Shown here piece by piece: positions 1 to 6,866 of a stretch of DNA of 12,633 bases; positions within the stretch are counted from its first letter, which is position 1, and each line of letters begins with the position of its first letter. A program made the translations under genes and the position numbers. The notes beneath the pieces were generated by a model. The model saw only the letters and a program-made list of their open reading frames with translations, ran no database searches and was not told the origin of the DNA. Origin of the DNA: G713 sp034717835 (GTDB lineage Bacteria; Chloroflexota; Anaerolineae; B4-G1; SLSP01); the NCBI GenBank assembly GCA_034717835.1, contig JAYELZ010000176.1, positions 1-12,633 of the forward strand, in the 5' to 3' direction.

Positions 1-407
1 CGCTCAATATCCGGCTCCTCGATGACCAGCCGACCGCCGGGACTCAGCACACGCAATAGTTCGCTCAGGCCGCTACGCTGCGCGGAGAAGTGATGTAGGG
101 CATCCACCACCATAATACGTTCAAACCGACCGGCGGCAAACGGCAGCCGCTCAACCGGGGAGCAAATCACGCCGTGCACGCATTTTCCCGCCGCCTGTTG
201 GAGCATGGCAGCAGAGAGATCATTGATCACCAACGCGCCCACTTGCGAGCAGAACTGCGTGGAAGCGCGGCCCGTGCCACCGGCGGCGTCCAGGAGCAAG
301 CCTTCAATGGGCAGCTGCAATAAGTGGCGCAACCGGTCCGAGTTGGCCGGACGAAACAGACGATCGTAAAATGGGGCTACCCAATCGAAGAGAAAATTAC
401 GGGCCAT
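1..407 (-). CDS. Class I SAM-dependent methyltransferase (UbiE/Methyltransf_11-like), C-terminus cut off by the window edge
   Basis: Reading the minus strand from an ATG at 405-407 gives 135 codons without a stop, running off the window. It opens MARNFLFDWVAPFYDRLF, followed by the glycine-rich SAM-binding motif I (LLLDAAGGTGR, about residues 41-51). An acidic post-motif (VINDLS) and motif II/III-like segments (IMVVDALHHF; LLRVLSPGGRLVIEEPD) come later. This order matches small UbiE/type-11 methyltransferases that act on quinones, lipids or small molecules; the substrate cannot be read from this fragment. The start is supported by AGGAGG six bases upstream. It lies 78 bases downstream of the bactofilin-like gene on the same strand, so the two may be cotranscribed. 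The family is fairly certain and the substrate unknown. Confidence 0.88.
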   Translation of the reverse strand, partial: MARNFLFDWVAPFYDRLFRPANSDRLRHLLQLPIEGLLLDAAGGTGRASTQFCSQVGALVINDLSAAMLQQAAGKCVHGVICSPVERLPFAAGRFERIMVVDALHHFSAQRSGLSELLRVLSPGGRLVIEEPDIE

Positions 408-430
408 AACGCCCTCCTAAACGGCAGCGA

Positions 431-454
431 GGGCGTGGTCCCCAGGACCAGCCC
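431..454 (-). other. GC-rich hairpin between the two minus-strand genes
   Basis: GGGC-G-TGGTCC, loop CCA, then GGACCA-GCCC gives a 10-bp stem with one bulged G. It lies about 30 bases past the stop of the bactofilin-like gene and about 25 bases before the methyltransferase start. No T-tract follows on either strand, so it is a poor intrinsic terminator. It could be an mRNA-stability or processing structure, or a leader element of the methyltransferase gene. Confidence 0.4.
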
Positions 455-485
455 CCGCTAACCAATTTACTGACTCGATTAACGA

Positions 486-1856
486 CTACTCAACCAAAGG
501 TTGCGCTTCCTCTACTGTTGAAGGCGCCGCTGAAGGGGCAGCAACGCGACGTCCCTGCCACCGATCGTACCCCCAGAGCAAGATGGCGCCCAGCCCCAAT
601 AACACCAAGACCAATCCAACCAGCCAGCCCAAGAGGGGGATCGCGGTTACGAGCACCCAGAGTAGGACGCCCACCAGTAACGGCCACCAGCGATTATCAG
701 CAACCTTAGCCGCAAAGCGGGCTAAAATCAAACGCCCCACCAACACGCTGATGATGATTTTGGTAACGTAGGACCAGACGACTTTGAAGCTCAACCCTAA
801 CGCCCCTATCATCAACCCACCAAAAGCAGCTGCCAGACCGGCCAATTCGCCCAGGGTAACGACGCCCAAGAGAACCACCAGCAAGACGATGGCGCCTAGT
901 AAGAGCATCATCCCCAAGCCAAAGACGGCTAAGGCGATCACTCCACCACCGAAACTCGCCAGCGGCCGTTCTTGAGCCACGTCGGCGACGTTGCGTGTCC
1001 AGTTTGGCGCCAACCAAAGCATCAGTGCTCCCAGCAACAGGAGAGTAATCAGCCGCTGCAGTTGCTTAAAAAGCCACTTCCCGACCCTCAGCAGCGGAGG
1101 AATTTGCTCCTCTACTTGTTCATCGGGGGTGTAGGGAGTAAAGCTAGTGCGGCCCGCGACCACACCGGCTGGAATATCACCCTCAACATTAGCGGTGTAC
1201 TGCAAATCTCCCCCAATCCGAACGTCTTTAGCCAACGTTAAGCCGGCGGGCACACTTGGCACCGAGGGCATCCCCGGAGCAAAAGGAAACCCGGGCGGCA
1301 TCCCTTCGCCTGGCTCAGAACCACTCACATCCACCACCACGTCACCCTCAATCTCGCCAGCTAGTTTTACGGCGCCGCCGCCGATATTGAGATTGCCATC
1401 CACCGCGCCGGCCAGCGCGCCTTGATAGCCGCCGAAGAACAGATCCCCGCCGACGCGGGACTCTGGCCGGGTCTCCAGACTAAACCCACCACCGAGGAGA
1501 TCATCCCCGATTTCTCCGCCCAAGAAGAGCGCGTAACCTGCTATCCGCGCGTCATCCTGCACTTCGCCATTGATGGTGACACTCTGCCCTACCGCCAGCA
1601 GATCTCCCTTCACGATCCCGTTAATCTCAATCGTGCCGCCGGCCACGATGAGATCGCCCTCCACGGTACCGTTCAAAGTGAAAGTCTCGGCGCCCACATA
1701 GAGATCATCTTTGATCACCTCGTCGGTCGCAATCACCACCACATCCCCACCGCGCCCTTCAAAAGCACCCACGGTAGAGACGATAATCAATACCATCGCC
1801 AAAACCAATCCCAACACCATCCACAAACGACGTTTACGAAGAATCACCGGGTTCAT
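486..1856 (-). CDS. Exported bactofilin-like (polymer-forming, beta-helix) multi-pass membrane protein
   Basis: A 456-residue protein. Residues 11-31 form a hydrophobic signal or anchor segment after an RKRR stretch. From about residue 50 to 178 there are at least seven rungs of about 17 residues with the pattern DLxxxGxxxxxxGxVxG (DLIVAGGTIEINGIVKG, then DLLAVGQSVTINGEVQD). This is the right-handed beta-helix pattern of bactofilins (PF04519). A Pro/Gly-rich insert (about 181-205) and one more rung pair (210-228) follow. The C-terminal half has five or six hydrophobic segments (about 268-283, 303-332, 335-355, 360-378, 391-412, 414-430) and an Ala/Ser/Glu tail. Bactofilins are usually cytosolic; this one should have its beta-helix outside the membrane. 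The start has GGGGGGAGG upstream. A scaffold or surface-polymer role is inferred only from the fold. Confidence 0.82.
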   Translation of the reverse strand: MNPVILRKRRLWMVLGLVLAMVLIIVSTVGAFEGRGGDVVVIATDEVIKDDLYVGAETFTLNGTVEGDLIVAGGTIEINGIVKGDLLAVGQSVTINGEVQDDARIAGYALFLGGEIGDDLLGGGFSLETRPESRVGGDLFFGGYQGALAGAVDGNLNIGGGAVKLAGEIEGDVVVDVSGSEPGEGMPPGFPFAPGMPSVPSVPAGLTLAKDVRIGGDLQYTANVEGDIPAGVVAGRTSFTPYTPDEQVEEQIPPLLRVGKWLFKQLQRLITLLLLGALMLWLAPNWTRNVADVAQERPLASFGGGVIALAVFGLGMMLLLGAIVLLVVLLGVVTLGELAGLAAAFGGLMIGALGLSFKVVWSYVTKIIISVLVGRLILARFAAKVADNRWWPLLVGVLLWVLVTAIPLLGWLVGLVLVLLGLGAILLWGYDRWQGRRVAAPSAAPSTVEEAQPLVE

Positions 1857-1932
1857 CCTAACCTCCCCCCTTTAATAATAAAACAAACTCCAATATATTA
1901 CGTGGTTATCGTGGAAATAGTTGTATTCTTTC

Positions 1933-1961
1933 ATTATAGCATACAGCATTTATCCTCTCAA
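1933..1961 (-). promoter_or_regulatory. Sigma-A-type promoter of the bactofilin-like gene
   Basis: On the minus strand, TTGAGA (1956-1961), a 17-base spacer and TATAAT (1933-1938), with TGC just before the -10 (extended -10). The predicted start near 1926 leaves a leader of about 70 bases. Confidence 0.75.
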
Positions 1962-1985
1962 CGTATCTGCTCCGAAAATCCCCCT

Positions 1986-2015
1986 AGCTGTGGCCAGTCT
2001 CCTGACCGCGCCACC
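1986..2015 (+). repeat. Dispersed hairpin repeat, copy A
   Basis: 30 bases beginning AGCTGTGGCC and ending GCCACC, 27/30 identical to copy B at 12243-12272. GTGGC pairs with GCCAC, and the inner GTC pairs with GAC across TCCT. In copy B the inner stem is fully paired (CGGTC/GACCG), whereas copy A has one A-C mismatch. Both copies lie upstream of a plus-strand gene and are followed by 8-bp tandem units. Confidence 0.8.
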
Positions 2016-2070
2016 CTACCAAATCAACAAATCCACAGATGCTTAGTCGCCATAGAGTGGCTTCGCAATG

Positions 2071-2092
2071 GTAGCCGCGACTTCAGTCGCCA
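2071..2092 (+). repeat. REP-like palindrome with 5' GTAG
   Basis: GTAG followed by GCGACT-TC-AGTCGC (2077-2090), a perfect 6-bp inverted repeat with a 2-base loop. A related TAGTCGCC lies at about 2044-2051. A GTAG/GGAG tetranucleotide before an imperfect palindrome is the hallmark of REP elements mobilised by RAYT (Y1) transposases. No transposase is present here, so this assignment is inference. Confidence 0.45.
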
Positions 2093-2112
2093 GGCCCGCT
2101 AACGGCCACACG

Positions 2113-2159
2113 ACCACCTGACTAACGACCATCAGACTACGCGACTACCCGACTACCTG
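2113..2159 (+). repeat. Degenerate 8-bp tandem repeat (ACTACCCG-like), copy A
   Basis: Units ACCACCTG, ACTAACG (one base short), ACCATCAG, ACTACGCG, ACTACCCG and ACTACCTG occur in a row. Further decayed units (ACTAAACCCTC, ACTAATTT) run up to the hrcA -35. The same unit forms a cleaner seven-copy array at 12321-12376. Confidence 0.75.
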
Positions 2160-2177
2160 ACTAAACCCTCACTAATT

Positions 2178-2205
2178 TTGACAGCGACCTCCTTTATGGT
2201 ATAGT
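2178..2205 (+). promoter_or_regulatory. Sigma-A-type promoter of the hrcA-grpE-dnaJ operon
   Basis: Perfect -35 TTGACA (2178-2183), a 16-base spacer and -10 TATAGT (2200-2205), with TGG before the -10 (extended -10). The expected start near 2212 falls inside the CIRCE operator, the usual arrangement for HrcA repression. Confidence 0.85.
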
Positions 2206-2208
2206 AAA

Positions 2209-2235
2209 TTAGCAATCGAGGTATAAGAGTGCCAA
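2209..2235 (+). promoter_or_regulatory. CIRCE operator (HrcA binding site)
   Basis: Left arm TTAGCAATC (2209-2217), 9-base spacer, right arm GAGTGCCAA (2227-2235). The consensus is TTAGCACTC-N9-GAGTGCTAA, so each arm differs at one position and the spacer length is exact. It sits directly after the -10 and 28 bases before hrcA, which implies autoregulation of the operon by HrcA. Confidence 0.88.
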
Positions 2236-2263
2236 TTTACTAAGTAGAAACAGCGTTAAATTT

Positions 2264-3358
2264 ATGGAAACAGCCAACTTAACCAGCAGACAGACGCTAT
2301 TGCTCAAGCTCATAGTGCATGAACACGTCCAGACGGCCAGTCCGGTAGCCTCACGCGCCATCGTGGAGAATTACGAGGTGGGCATCAGCTCGGCGACCGT
2401 CCGTAGCGAGATGTCCAAGCTGGAAGAGCTCGGCTATCTAACCCAGCCCCACACTTCAGCCGGACGTGTTCCCACCGAGAGCGGCTTCCGCTACTTTGTG
2501 GAGCGCCTAATGGAGGACCAGACCCTCTCCCTCACTAAGCAGCGCATGATTGCTCACCAATTCTATCAAACGCGCGACAATCTCAAAGAATGGATGCCGT
2601 TGGCCGCCTCCGTACTAGCCCACACCAGCCGGGGGACTGCCCTCATCACCTCACCGCACGCCAAGCGCGCACGCTACAAACATCTGGAATTGATCAATAC
2701 CCACGGGCGCGCGGTACTACTGGTCCTGGTACTGCACGGGGGCACCGTGGAACAACAAATGCTCGCGCTCCCGCGTTCCCTGACTCAAACCGAGCTCAGT
2801 GAGACCGCCGAGCAGCTCAATCGACTTTGCCACGGATTTTCGACTCTAGAAATCAAACAACAGCTAGCCCAAGTACCAGCTCTGGAAACCGACATTCTCC
2901 AAGTCGTCATCTCCCTCATGCAGAAAGTAGCCCGGATGCCCTCTAATGATATCTATCATCACGGCCTCCCGCAACTGCTGCAAGAGCCAGAATTTGCCGC
3001 TGCTAAAGGGAGTTCCGCCAAACTGATCCGTGCAATTGAGGAGAATAACCAACTGCGAGCCATCATCTCTGACGCGCTCAGTCCCCTGAACGAAATTGGC
3101 AGCATCCGCGTCATCATCGGGGGCGAGAGCAAATGGGACGCCCTACGCGCTTGCAGTCTGGTGATGACCCGTTATGGAGTCGCCAATTATGCCACCGGCG
3201 CGCTGGGCATCCTGGGGCCTATCCGCATGTCCTATGGACGGACTATCTCGGTGGTACGTTTCGTCGCCAGCATACTCAACGAGTTGGTCTACGATATGTA
3301 TCGGCCCACAGCAGAAGATTTACCCTCCACGAGAAAAATCAACTCCCTCGCGGGCTAA
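2264..3358 (+). CDS. hrcA: Heat-inducible transcription repressor HrcA
   Basis: 364 residues, slightly longer than usual for the family (about 340-350). The N-terminal winged helix (about residues 5-80) contains the HrcA signature: SSATVRSEMSKLEELGYL (42-59), then QPHTSAGRVP (61-70) and GFRYFVE. The middle and C-terminal GAF-like part carries the conserved end block (GALGILGPIRMSYGRTISVV and FVASILNELV). HrcA binds CIRCE as a dimer and is kept active by GroEL in the species studied. It is first in the operon, followed by grpE after 59 bases without a hairpin. No strong Shine-Dalgarno precedes the ATG; a weak start could keep repressor levels low (inference). Confidence 0.97.
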   Translation: METANLTSRQTLLLKLIVHEHVQTASPVASRAIVENYEVGISSATVRSEMSKLEELGYLTQPHTSAGRVPTESGFRYFVERLMEDQTLSLTKQRMIAHQFYQTRDNLKEWMPLAASVLAHTSRGTALITSPHAKRARYKHLELINTHGRAVLLVLVLHGGTVEQQMLALPRSLTQTELSETAEQLNRLCHGFSTLEIKQQLAQVPALETDILQVVISLMQKVARMPSNDIYHHGLPQLLQEPEFAAAKGSSAKLIRAIEENNQLRAIISDALSPLNEIGSIRVIIGGESKWDALRACSLVMTRYGVANYATGALGILGPIRMSYGRTISVVRFVASILNELVYDMYRPTAEDLPSTRKINSLAG

Positions 3359-3417
3359 CGGCCTAATTTCTAATAACTTTCAATAACCTCTAATAGCTAG
3401 ATAAGGATTAACAAGCA

Positions 3418-4137
3418 ATGACTAAGAATGACCCTAAAAAAACAGAACCAGAACTAACTCTCATATCCGACGAGGCAGAAACCCCTGCGACCCCAGAGAC
3501 TGCTAACTCCACTGAAGAGTTGGAGACGAAAACAGCGAAGGCAATCACCGCCGCCGTAGAAGAAGTGCTTACCGCAGAGCAAGCCCAGATCGTCGAGCTA
3601 CAGGCCATTATCGCCGAGCTGGAAACTCAAGCAGTTAAAAACGTCGAGGGTTGGCGGCGCACTCAAGCCTCATTCGAGAATTACCGTAAGCGCACCGAGG
3701 CCGAGAAACTTCGCTGGCGAGCCATGGCCAACGCCGCCCTCTTGATGCGTCTGCTCCCCCTGGTAGATGACTTTGACCGCGCTTTTGCCGGTATCCCCGC
3801 CGAGATTGAGGAAAACCAGTGGGTGAATGGCATCCAATTAATCCAGCAGAAGTTGCATAATGTGTTGGAGCTAGAACAAGTCGAACCGCTAGCAGTGGAG
3901 CCTGGTCAAGAATTTGACCCCCACTATCACGAAGCCGTCCACGCGCAAGTATTCGCCGGTTTTGAGGAAGATCAAATTATCTCCGTAGTGCAACGCGGGT
4001 ATCTACAAGACGAGCGAGTGCTACGCCCCGCGAAAGTAGTAGTCGCACTGGCTCCAGAACCGGAAGCAATTTCCTCAGAAAAAATAATTGAGATGGACGC
4101 CACAGAAAGCATTCAAGAACAGGAGGTCACAGAGTAG
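3418..4137 (+). CDS. grpE: GrpE nucleotide exchange factor
   Basis: 239 residues. It has an acidic, disordered N-terminal tail (about 1-40), a long charged coiled-coil helix (about 45-105, including VEGWRRTQASFENYRKRTEA), and the C-terminal beta head with the family signature (LLPLVDDFDRAF; GQEFDPHYHEAV; VVQRGYLQDERVLRPAKVVV). An acidic tail of about 30 residues ends the protein. GrpE releases ADP from DnaK as a homodimer in the cytosol. AAGGA lies 10 bases before the ATG. The gene ends 2 bases before dnaJ, whose Shine-Dalgarno is inside the grpE tail. Its partner DnaK is not encoded next to it, as it usually would be. Confidence 0.97.
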   Translation: MTKNDPKKTEPELTLISDEAETPATPETANSTEELETKTAKAITAAVEEVLTAEQAQIVELQAIIAELETQAVKNVEGWRRTQASFENYRKRTEAEKLRWRAMANAALLMRLLPLVDDFDRAFAGIPAEIEENQWVNGIQLIQQKLHNVLELEQVEPLAVEPGQEFDPHYHEAVHAQVFAGFEEDQIISVVQRGYLQDERVLRPAKVVVALAPEPEAISSEKIIEMDATESIQEQEVTE

Positions 4138-4139
4138 TT

Positions 4140-5258
4140 ATGGCTGATGACAATTACTATGGCGTGTTAGGCGTCTCCAAAGATGCTCCGCAAGCTGAAA
4201 TAAAACAAGCTTACCGTAAACTGGCTCGCAAATATCACCCTGACGTTAGTCAAGAACCGAATGCCGAGGAAGAATTCAAGAAGATCAATGCCGCTTACGA
4301 GGTGCTTTCTGACCCTCAAAAACGTTCCATGTACGACCGTTTCGGCACCGTGAAGCCGGGCATGGGGGGCTTTGAAGGCTTCCATGACCCCTTTGATATC
4401 TTCTCCGAGGTATTCAGCAATTTAGGGGGCTTTGGATTCGGTTCCTCTGGTAGACGTGCTGGCCCACGACGCGGGCGTGATATTCGCTCCAAACTAACCA
4501 TTACCTTCGAAGAAGCTGCCTTTGGCGTCGAGAAAGAAATCACCGTCCAACGTCTGGAGAACTGTGAAGTCTGCCACGGCACCGGTGCGGAACCGGGCAC
4601 CAAACCGGAACGTTGCCCCCAGTGCAACGGCACCGGCCAAGTCCGACAGGCGCAACAGACTTTTTTAGGGTCTTTCGTCAACATTGTCACCTGCCCGCGC
4701 TGTCACGGCAAAGGGAGCGTTATCCATGCTCCTTGCCACAACTGCAATGGTGAGGGCAAAGTCTACAATCGCAAACGGATGAGCATCCGCATCCCCGCCG
4801 GCATCGCCAACGACATGAGCATCCGGCTCTCCGGCGAAGGAGAACCCGGCGAGTTAGGCGGTCCGGCAGGGAACCTCTATGTCAACATCCACGTCAAATC
4901 GCACGCCTATTTTGAACGTCGCGATAATGACGTGCTACTGGAAGTCAAAATCAATATCTCCCAAGCCGCGCTGGGAACCACCATCAAAGTTCCCACCCTA
5001 GATGGGGAACGCGAACTCCACATCCCCGCCGGGATACAATCCAATACCGTACTACGTCTGCGCGGGTTAGGTTTTCCCCGTCTGCGCAGTGGAGGACGCG
5101 GCAACCAGCTGGTAGTTGTTCAAGTGGCCACGCCGCAACAATTAACCGCAGAACAACAACGACTTCTGGGAGAATTGGCTGACACCTTAGGCACCGAAAT
5201 TATCGTGGAAGAGAAACAAGGTTTTGTCGAACGGCTCAAAGAAGCGCTAGGCTTTTAA
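4140..5258 (+). CDS. dnaJ: Chaperone DnaJ (type I Hsp40)
   Basis: 372 residues, normal for the family. The J domain (about 5-70) has HPD at residues 33-35. A Gly/Phe-rich linker (about 74-110) follows, then four zinc-finger repeats CxxCxGxG starting at residues 142 (CEVCHGTG), 159 (CPQCNGTG), 185 (CPRCHGKG) and 199 (CHNCNGEG). The C-terminal substrate-binding domains end near 372. It stimulates the DnaK ATPase and delivers unfolded clients. AGGAGG at 4121-4126 lies 13 bases before the ATG, within grpE, and the genes are 2 bases apart, so translation is probably coupled. It is the last gene of the CIRCE operon and converges on rpsA. Confidence 0.98.
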   Translation: MADDNYYGVLGVSKDAPQAEIKQAYRKLARKYHPDVSQEPNAEEEFKKINAAYEVLSDPQKRSMYDRFGTVKPGMGGFEGFHDPFDIFSEVFSNLGGFGFGSSGRRAGPRRGRDIRSKLTITFEEAAFGVEKEITVQRLENCEVCHGTGAEPGTKPERCPQCNGTGQVRQAQQTFLGSFVNIVTCPRCHGKGSVIHAPCHNCNGEGKVYNRKRMSIRIPAGIANDMSIRLSGEGEPGELGGPAGNLYVNIHVKSHAYFERRDNDVLLEVKINISQAALGTTIKVPTLDGERELHIPAGIQSNTVLRLRGLGFPRLRSGGRGNQLVVVQVATPQQLTAEQQRLLGELADTLGTEIIVEEKQGFVERLKEALGF

Positions 5259-5313
5259 CTAAAAAACGTCTTAGCGGCAAACCGTCTTTTCAAAACCACC
5301 TTTCCCCACCACG

Positions 5314-5346
5314 AAAAAACGCCGACCTGGATAACCAGGTCGGCGT
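5314..5346 (-). terminator. Intrinsic terminator of rpsA in the dnaJ/rpsA convergent gap
   Basis: A perfect 12-bp stem (5319-5330 with 5335-5346, containing GCCGACCTGG) around an ATAA/TTAT loop. Read on the minus strand it is followed by TTTTTT (5314-5319), 25 bases past the rpsA stop, so it is a textbook terminator for rpsA. On the plus strand the stem is followed by TAAAAATTT, so it is weaker for dnaJ. Confidence 0.9.
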
Positions 5347-5370
5347 AAAAATTTACGTTATCAGCCGTTG

Positions 5371-6516
5371 CTACTCAGCCTCACCCGCATACCATTCTTC
5401 CCACTCGTGGAGTTGCACCTGTTTCACACTCAAACCGATGCGCTGGCGTTGCGGCTCAATCCGAATAATCTTTACCAAAATCTCTTTGCCGGAGGCCAAT
5501 TCTTCCCGCTGGTCGGTGGAAATCAGTTCGCTATTATGCAGCAAGCCTTCAATCCCCGGCTCAATTTCCACAAAAATGCCGAAATCTACCACTTGGCTAA
5601 CCACACCCTTGACTAGATCACCCTCAGAGTATCTTTCAAGCACAGAATCCCAAGGATCGGCCTGCAAAGCCTTGATGCTCAAACCCACGCGCTGGCGCTC
5701 GACATCCACATTCAAAACCTGTACTTTGACCTTCTGCCCGACCTTGTAAACTTTGGACGGATCCTCAATGCGCCCCCAAGAAAGCTCAGAGACATGCACC
5801 AAACCATCAATCCCCCCCAAGTTGACAAAAAGACCAAAAGAGGTGATCTGGCTCAACCGCCCCGTGCGAATCTGCCCCGGTGCCAACTCTTCCAGGAGCT
5901 GCCCCCGACGCTTCACGCGCCATTCCTTCGCTGCTGCGCGCTGGGAGAAGATTAGACGACTGCGTTCACGGTTTACCTCAATCACCTTGAGCATAATCGG
6001 TTTATCAATCATCGCATGCAGACGGCGATATCGCTCATCCGAGTTTCGAATGCGCGAGAAGCCTATCAGCTGCGACATAGGCACAAACCCTTGCAGCTGC
6101 CCAAATTCTACTAACAAGCCCCCACGATTTGAAGTAACAATTGAAGTCTCATAGACTTCCTCGGATTCTTTCAACCGTTCAGCCTCTATCCAGTCCCCCT
6201 GCTCTAAAGCTTGAGAAACGGAGAGTTCCACATTACCATTTCTATCACGGGTTTTGATTACCAGCACTTGGACCGTTTGGCCCACCTTGGCAACTTCGGC
6301 GGACTCTTCCTCTGACATCTTCTCCAAATCAGAGACTGGCACGAAGCCATCCAATTTTCCACCGATATCGACAACCAAACCCTCATCACGAGCCGCCAGC
6401 ACTACGCCTTCGCGCAACTGGCCTGCTCGCAACTCATCAAAATCCAGGGCCTCTGATGACAGATCTTCCATTGAAACTGATTCTGCAACGGTCTCTTTAA
6501 CTTCTTCCACTTCCAA
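5371..6516 (-). CDS. rpsA: Ribosomal protein S1 (four S1 domains)
   Basis: 381 residues with four S1 RNA-binding domains: about 32-102 (GQLREGVVLAARDEGLVVDI), 118-192, 211-283 (TGRLSQITSFGLFVNLGGID) and 297-366 (VKGVVSQVVDFGIFVEIEPG). Domains 3 and 4 are the most canonical. Proteobacterial S1 has six domains; four-domain forms of about 380-400 residues are typical of Firmicutes, Actinobacteria and Chloroflexota. S1 helps the 30S subunit capture and unfold mRNA. The start is taken as TTG (6514-6516) with AGGAAG 10 bases upstream. The next in-frame ATG is at residue 16 and has no Shine-Dalgarno. A clear promoter and terminator bracket the gene, so it is monocistronic. Confidence 0.93.
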   Translation of the reverse strand: MEVEEVKETVAESVSMEDLSSEALDFDELRAGQLREGVVLAARDEGLVVDIGGKLDGFVPVSDLEKMSEEESAEVAKVGQTVQVLVIKTRDRNGNVELSVSQALEQGDWIEAERLKESEEVYETSIVTSNRGGLLVEFGQLQGFVPMSQLIGFSRIRNSDERYRRLHAMIDKPIMLKVIEVNRERSRLIFSQRAAAKEWRVKRRGQLLEELAPGQIRTGRLSQITSFGLFVNLGGIDGLVHVSELSWGRIEDPSKVYKVGQKVKVQVLNVDVERQRVGLSIKALQADPWDSVLERYSEGDLVKGVVSQVVDFGIFVEIEPGIEGLLHNSELISTDQREELASGKEILVKIIRIEPQRQRIGLSVKQVQLHEWEEWYAGEAE

Positions 6517-6526
6517 CTCCTCGTCA

Positions 6527-6558
6527 CTTCCTACGAAAATGTGTTGCTACTTGTAGGA
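6527..6558 (-). promoter_or_regulatory. rpsA leader hairpin that can cover the ribosome-binding site
   Basis: In the minus-strand transcript TCCTAC (6558-6553) can pair with GTAGGA (6534-6529), and the pairing can extend by two base pairs past a bulged A. The 3' arm contains the AGGAAG Shine-Dalgarno (6532-6527). A competing small hairpin, CTAC-AA-GTAG (6556-6547), uses the same 5' arm and would free the site. S1 is autoregulated at translation in E. coli; control here is inference. Confidence 0.35.
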
Positions 6559-6583
6559 GTACAATGCCAGGTAAACTTGTGCC

Positions 6584-6611
6584 ATTCTAACATACCCAAA
6601 AAGATTGTCAA
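6584..6611 (-). promoter_or_regulatory. Sigma-A-type promoter of rpsA
   Basis: On the minus strand, TTGACA (6606-6611), a 16-base spacer and TAGAAT (6584-6589), with TGT immediately before the -10. The expected start near 6577 gives a leader of about 60 bases. Confidence 0.82.
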
Positions 6612-6659
6612 ACAATTCACCAGGGGGCCTTCCTGGGATAAAAAGTTGCTGCGGCAGCT

Positions 6660-6686
6660 TTGAGAGGGTCGCTCTTCTGTTATAAT
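6660..6686 (+). promoter_or_regulatory. Probable promoter of the glmU-like/cdd operon
   Basis: A perfect -10 TATAAT (6681-6686) preceded by TGT (extended -10). The best -35 is TTGAGA (6660-6665) at a short spacing of 15 bases. The leader to the first ATG is about 175 bases. Confidence 0.6.
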
Positions 6687-6866
6687 TGCCTCACATAAGC
6701 ACAGATTGACTCCGTTAAAATAAACTGGCTAGCCGCTAAAAAATATTTTGTATGAGGTTAAAAAGTTAATTTTTCAAATCTTCGCGCCTTTGCGGCGAAA
6801 TGCTTGGTTTTTTCAATAACGCCATCATTAAGATTCCAAGAGATTTAACCAGACCGGGAGGAATGG

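Larger units (their letters stand above)
1857..2263. other. Repeat-rich divergent intergenic region
   Basis: A 407-base gap between the bactofilin-like gene (minus) and hrcA (plus). It holds a minus-strand promoter (1933-1961), a 30-base hairpin repeat (1986-2015), a short REP-like palindrome (about 2071-2092), degenerate 8-bp tandem units (2113-2159), and the hrcA promoter with its CIRCE operator (2178-2235). AAATCCACAGAT at about 2030-2041 matches the sequence just after cdd. No convincing gene was seen here. Confidence 0.85.
6517..6866. other. Divergent promoter region between rpsA and the glmU-like gene
   Basis: 350 bases. It holds the rpsA leader and promoter (6527-6611, minus) and a plus-strand extended -10 (6660-6686), then an AT-rich leader of about 175 bases. 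That leader includes TTCGCGCCTTTGCGGCGAAA (6781-6800), which looks like a remnant of an 'aaggcgcaaag'-type dispersed repeat. No gene was seen. Confidence 0.75.

Noticed and set aside
431..454. Terminator of the bactofilin-like gene
   Set aside because: The stem is good but no T-tract follows on the minus strand, so it is listed only as a hairpin.
1422..2102. 226-codon plus-strand open frame crossing the start of the bactofilin-like gene and its promoter
   Set aside because: Most of it is antisense to the regular 17-residue repeats, the rest is repeat DNA, and the composition (His/Gln/Pro-rich) does not look like a protein.
6863..6865. ATG at 6863 as start of the glmU-like gene
   Set aside because: It is in a different frame from the conserved protein and only one base from the Shine-Dalgarno. 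The ATG at 6867 has proper spacing.
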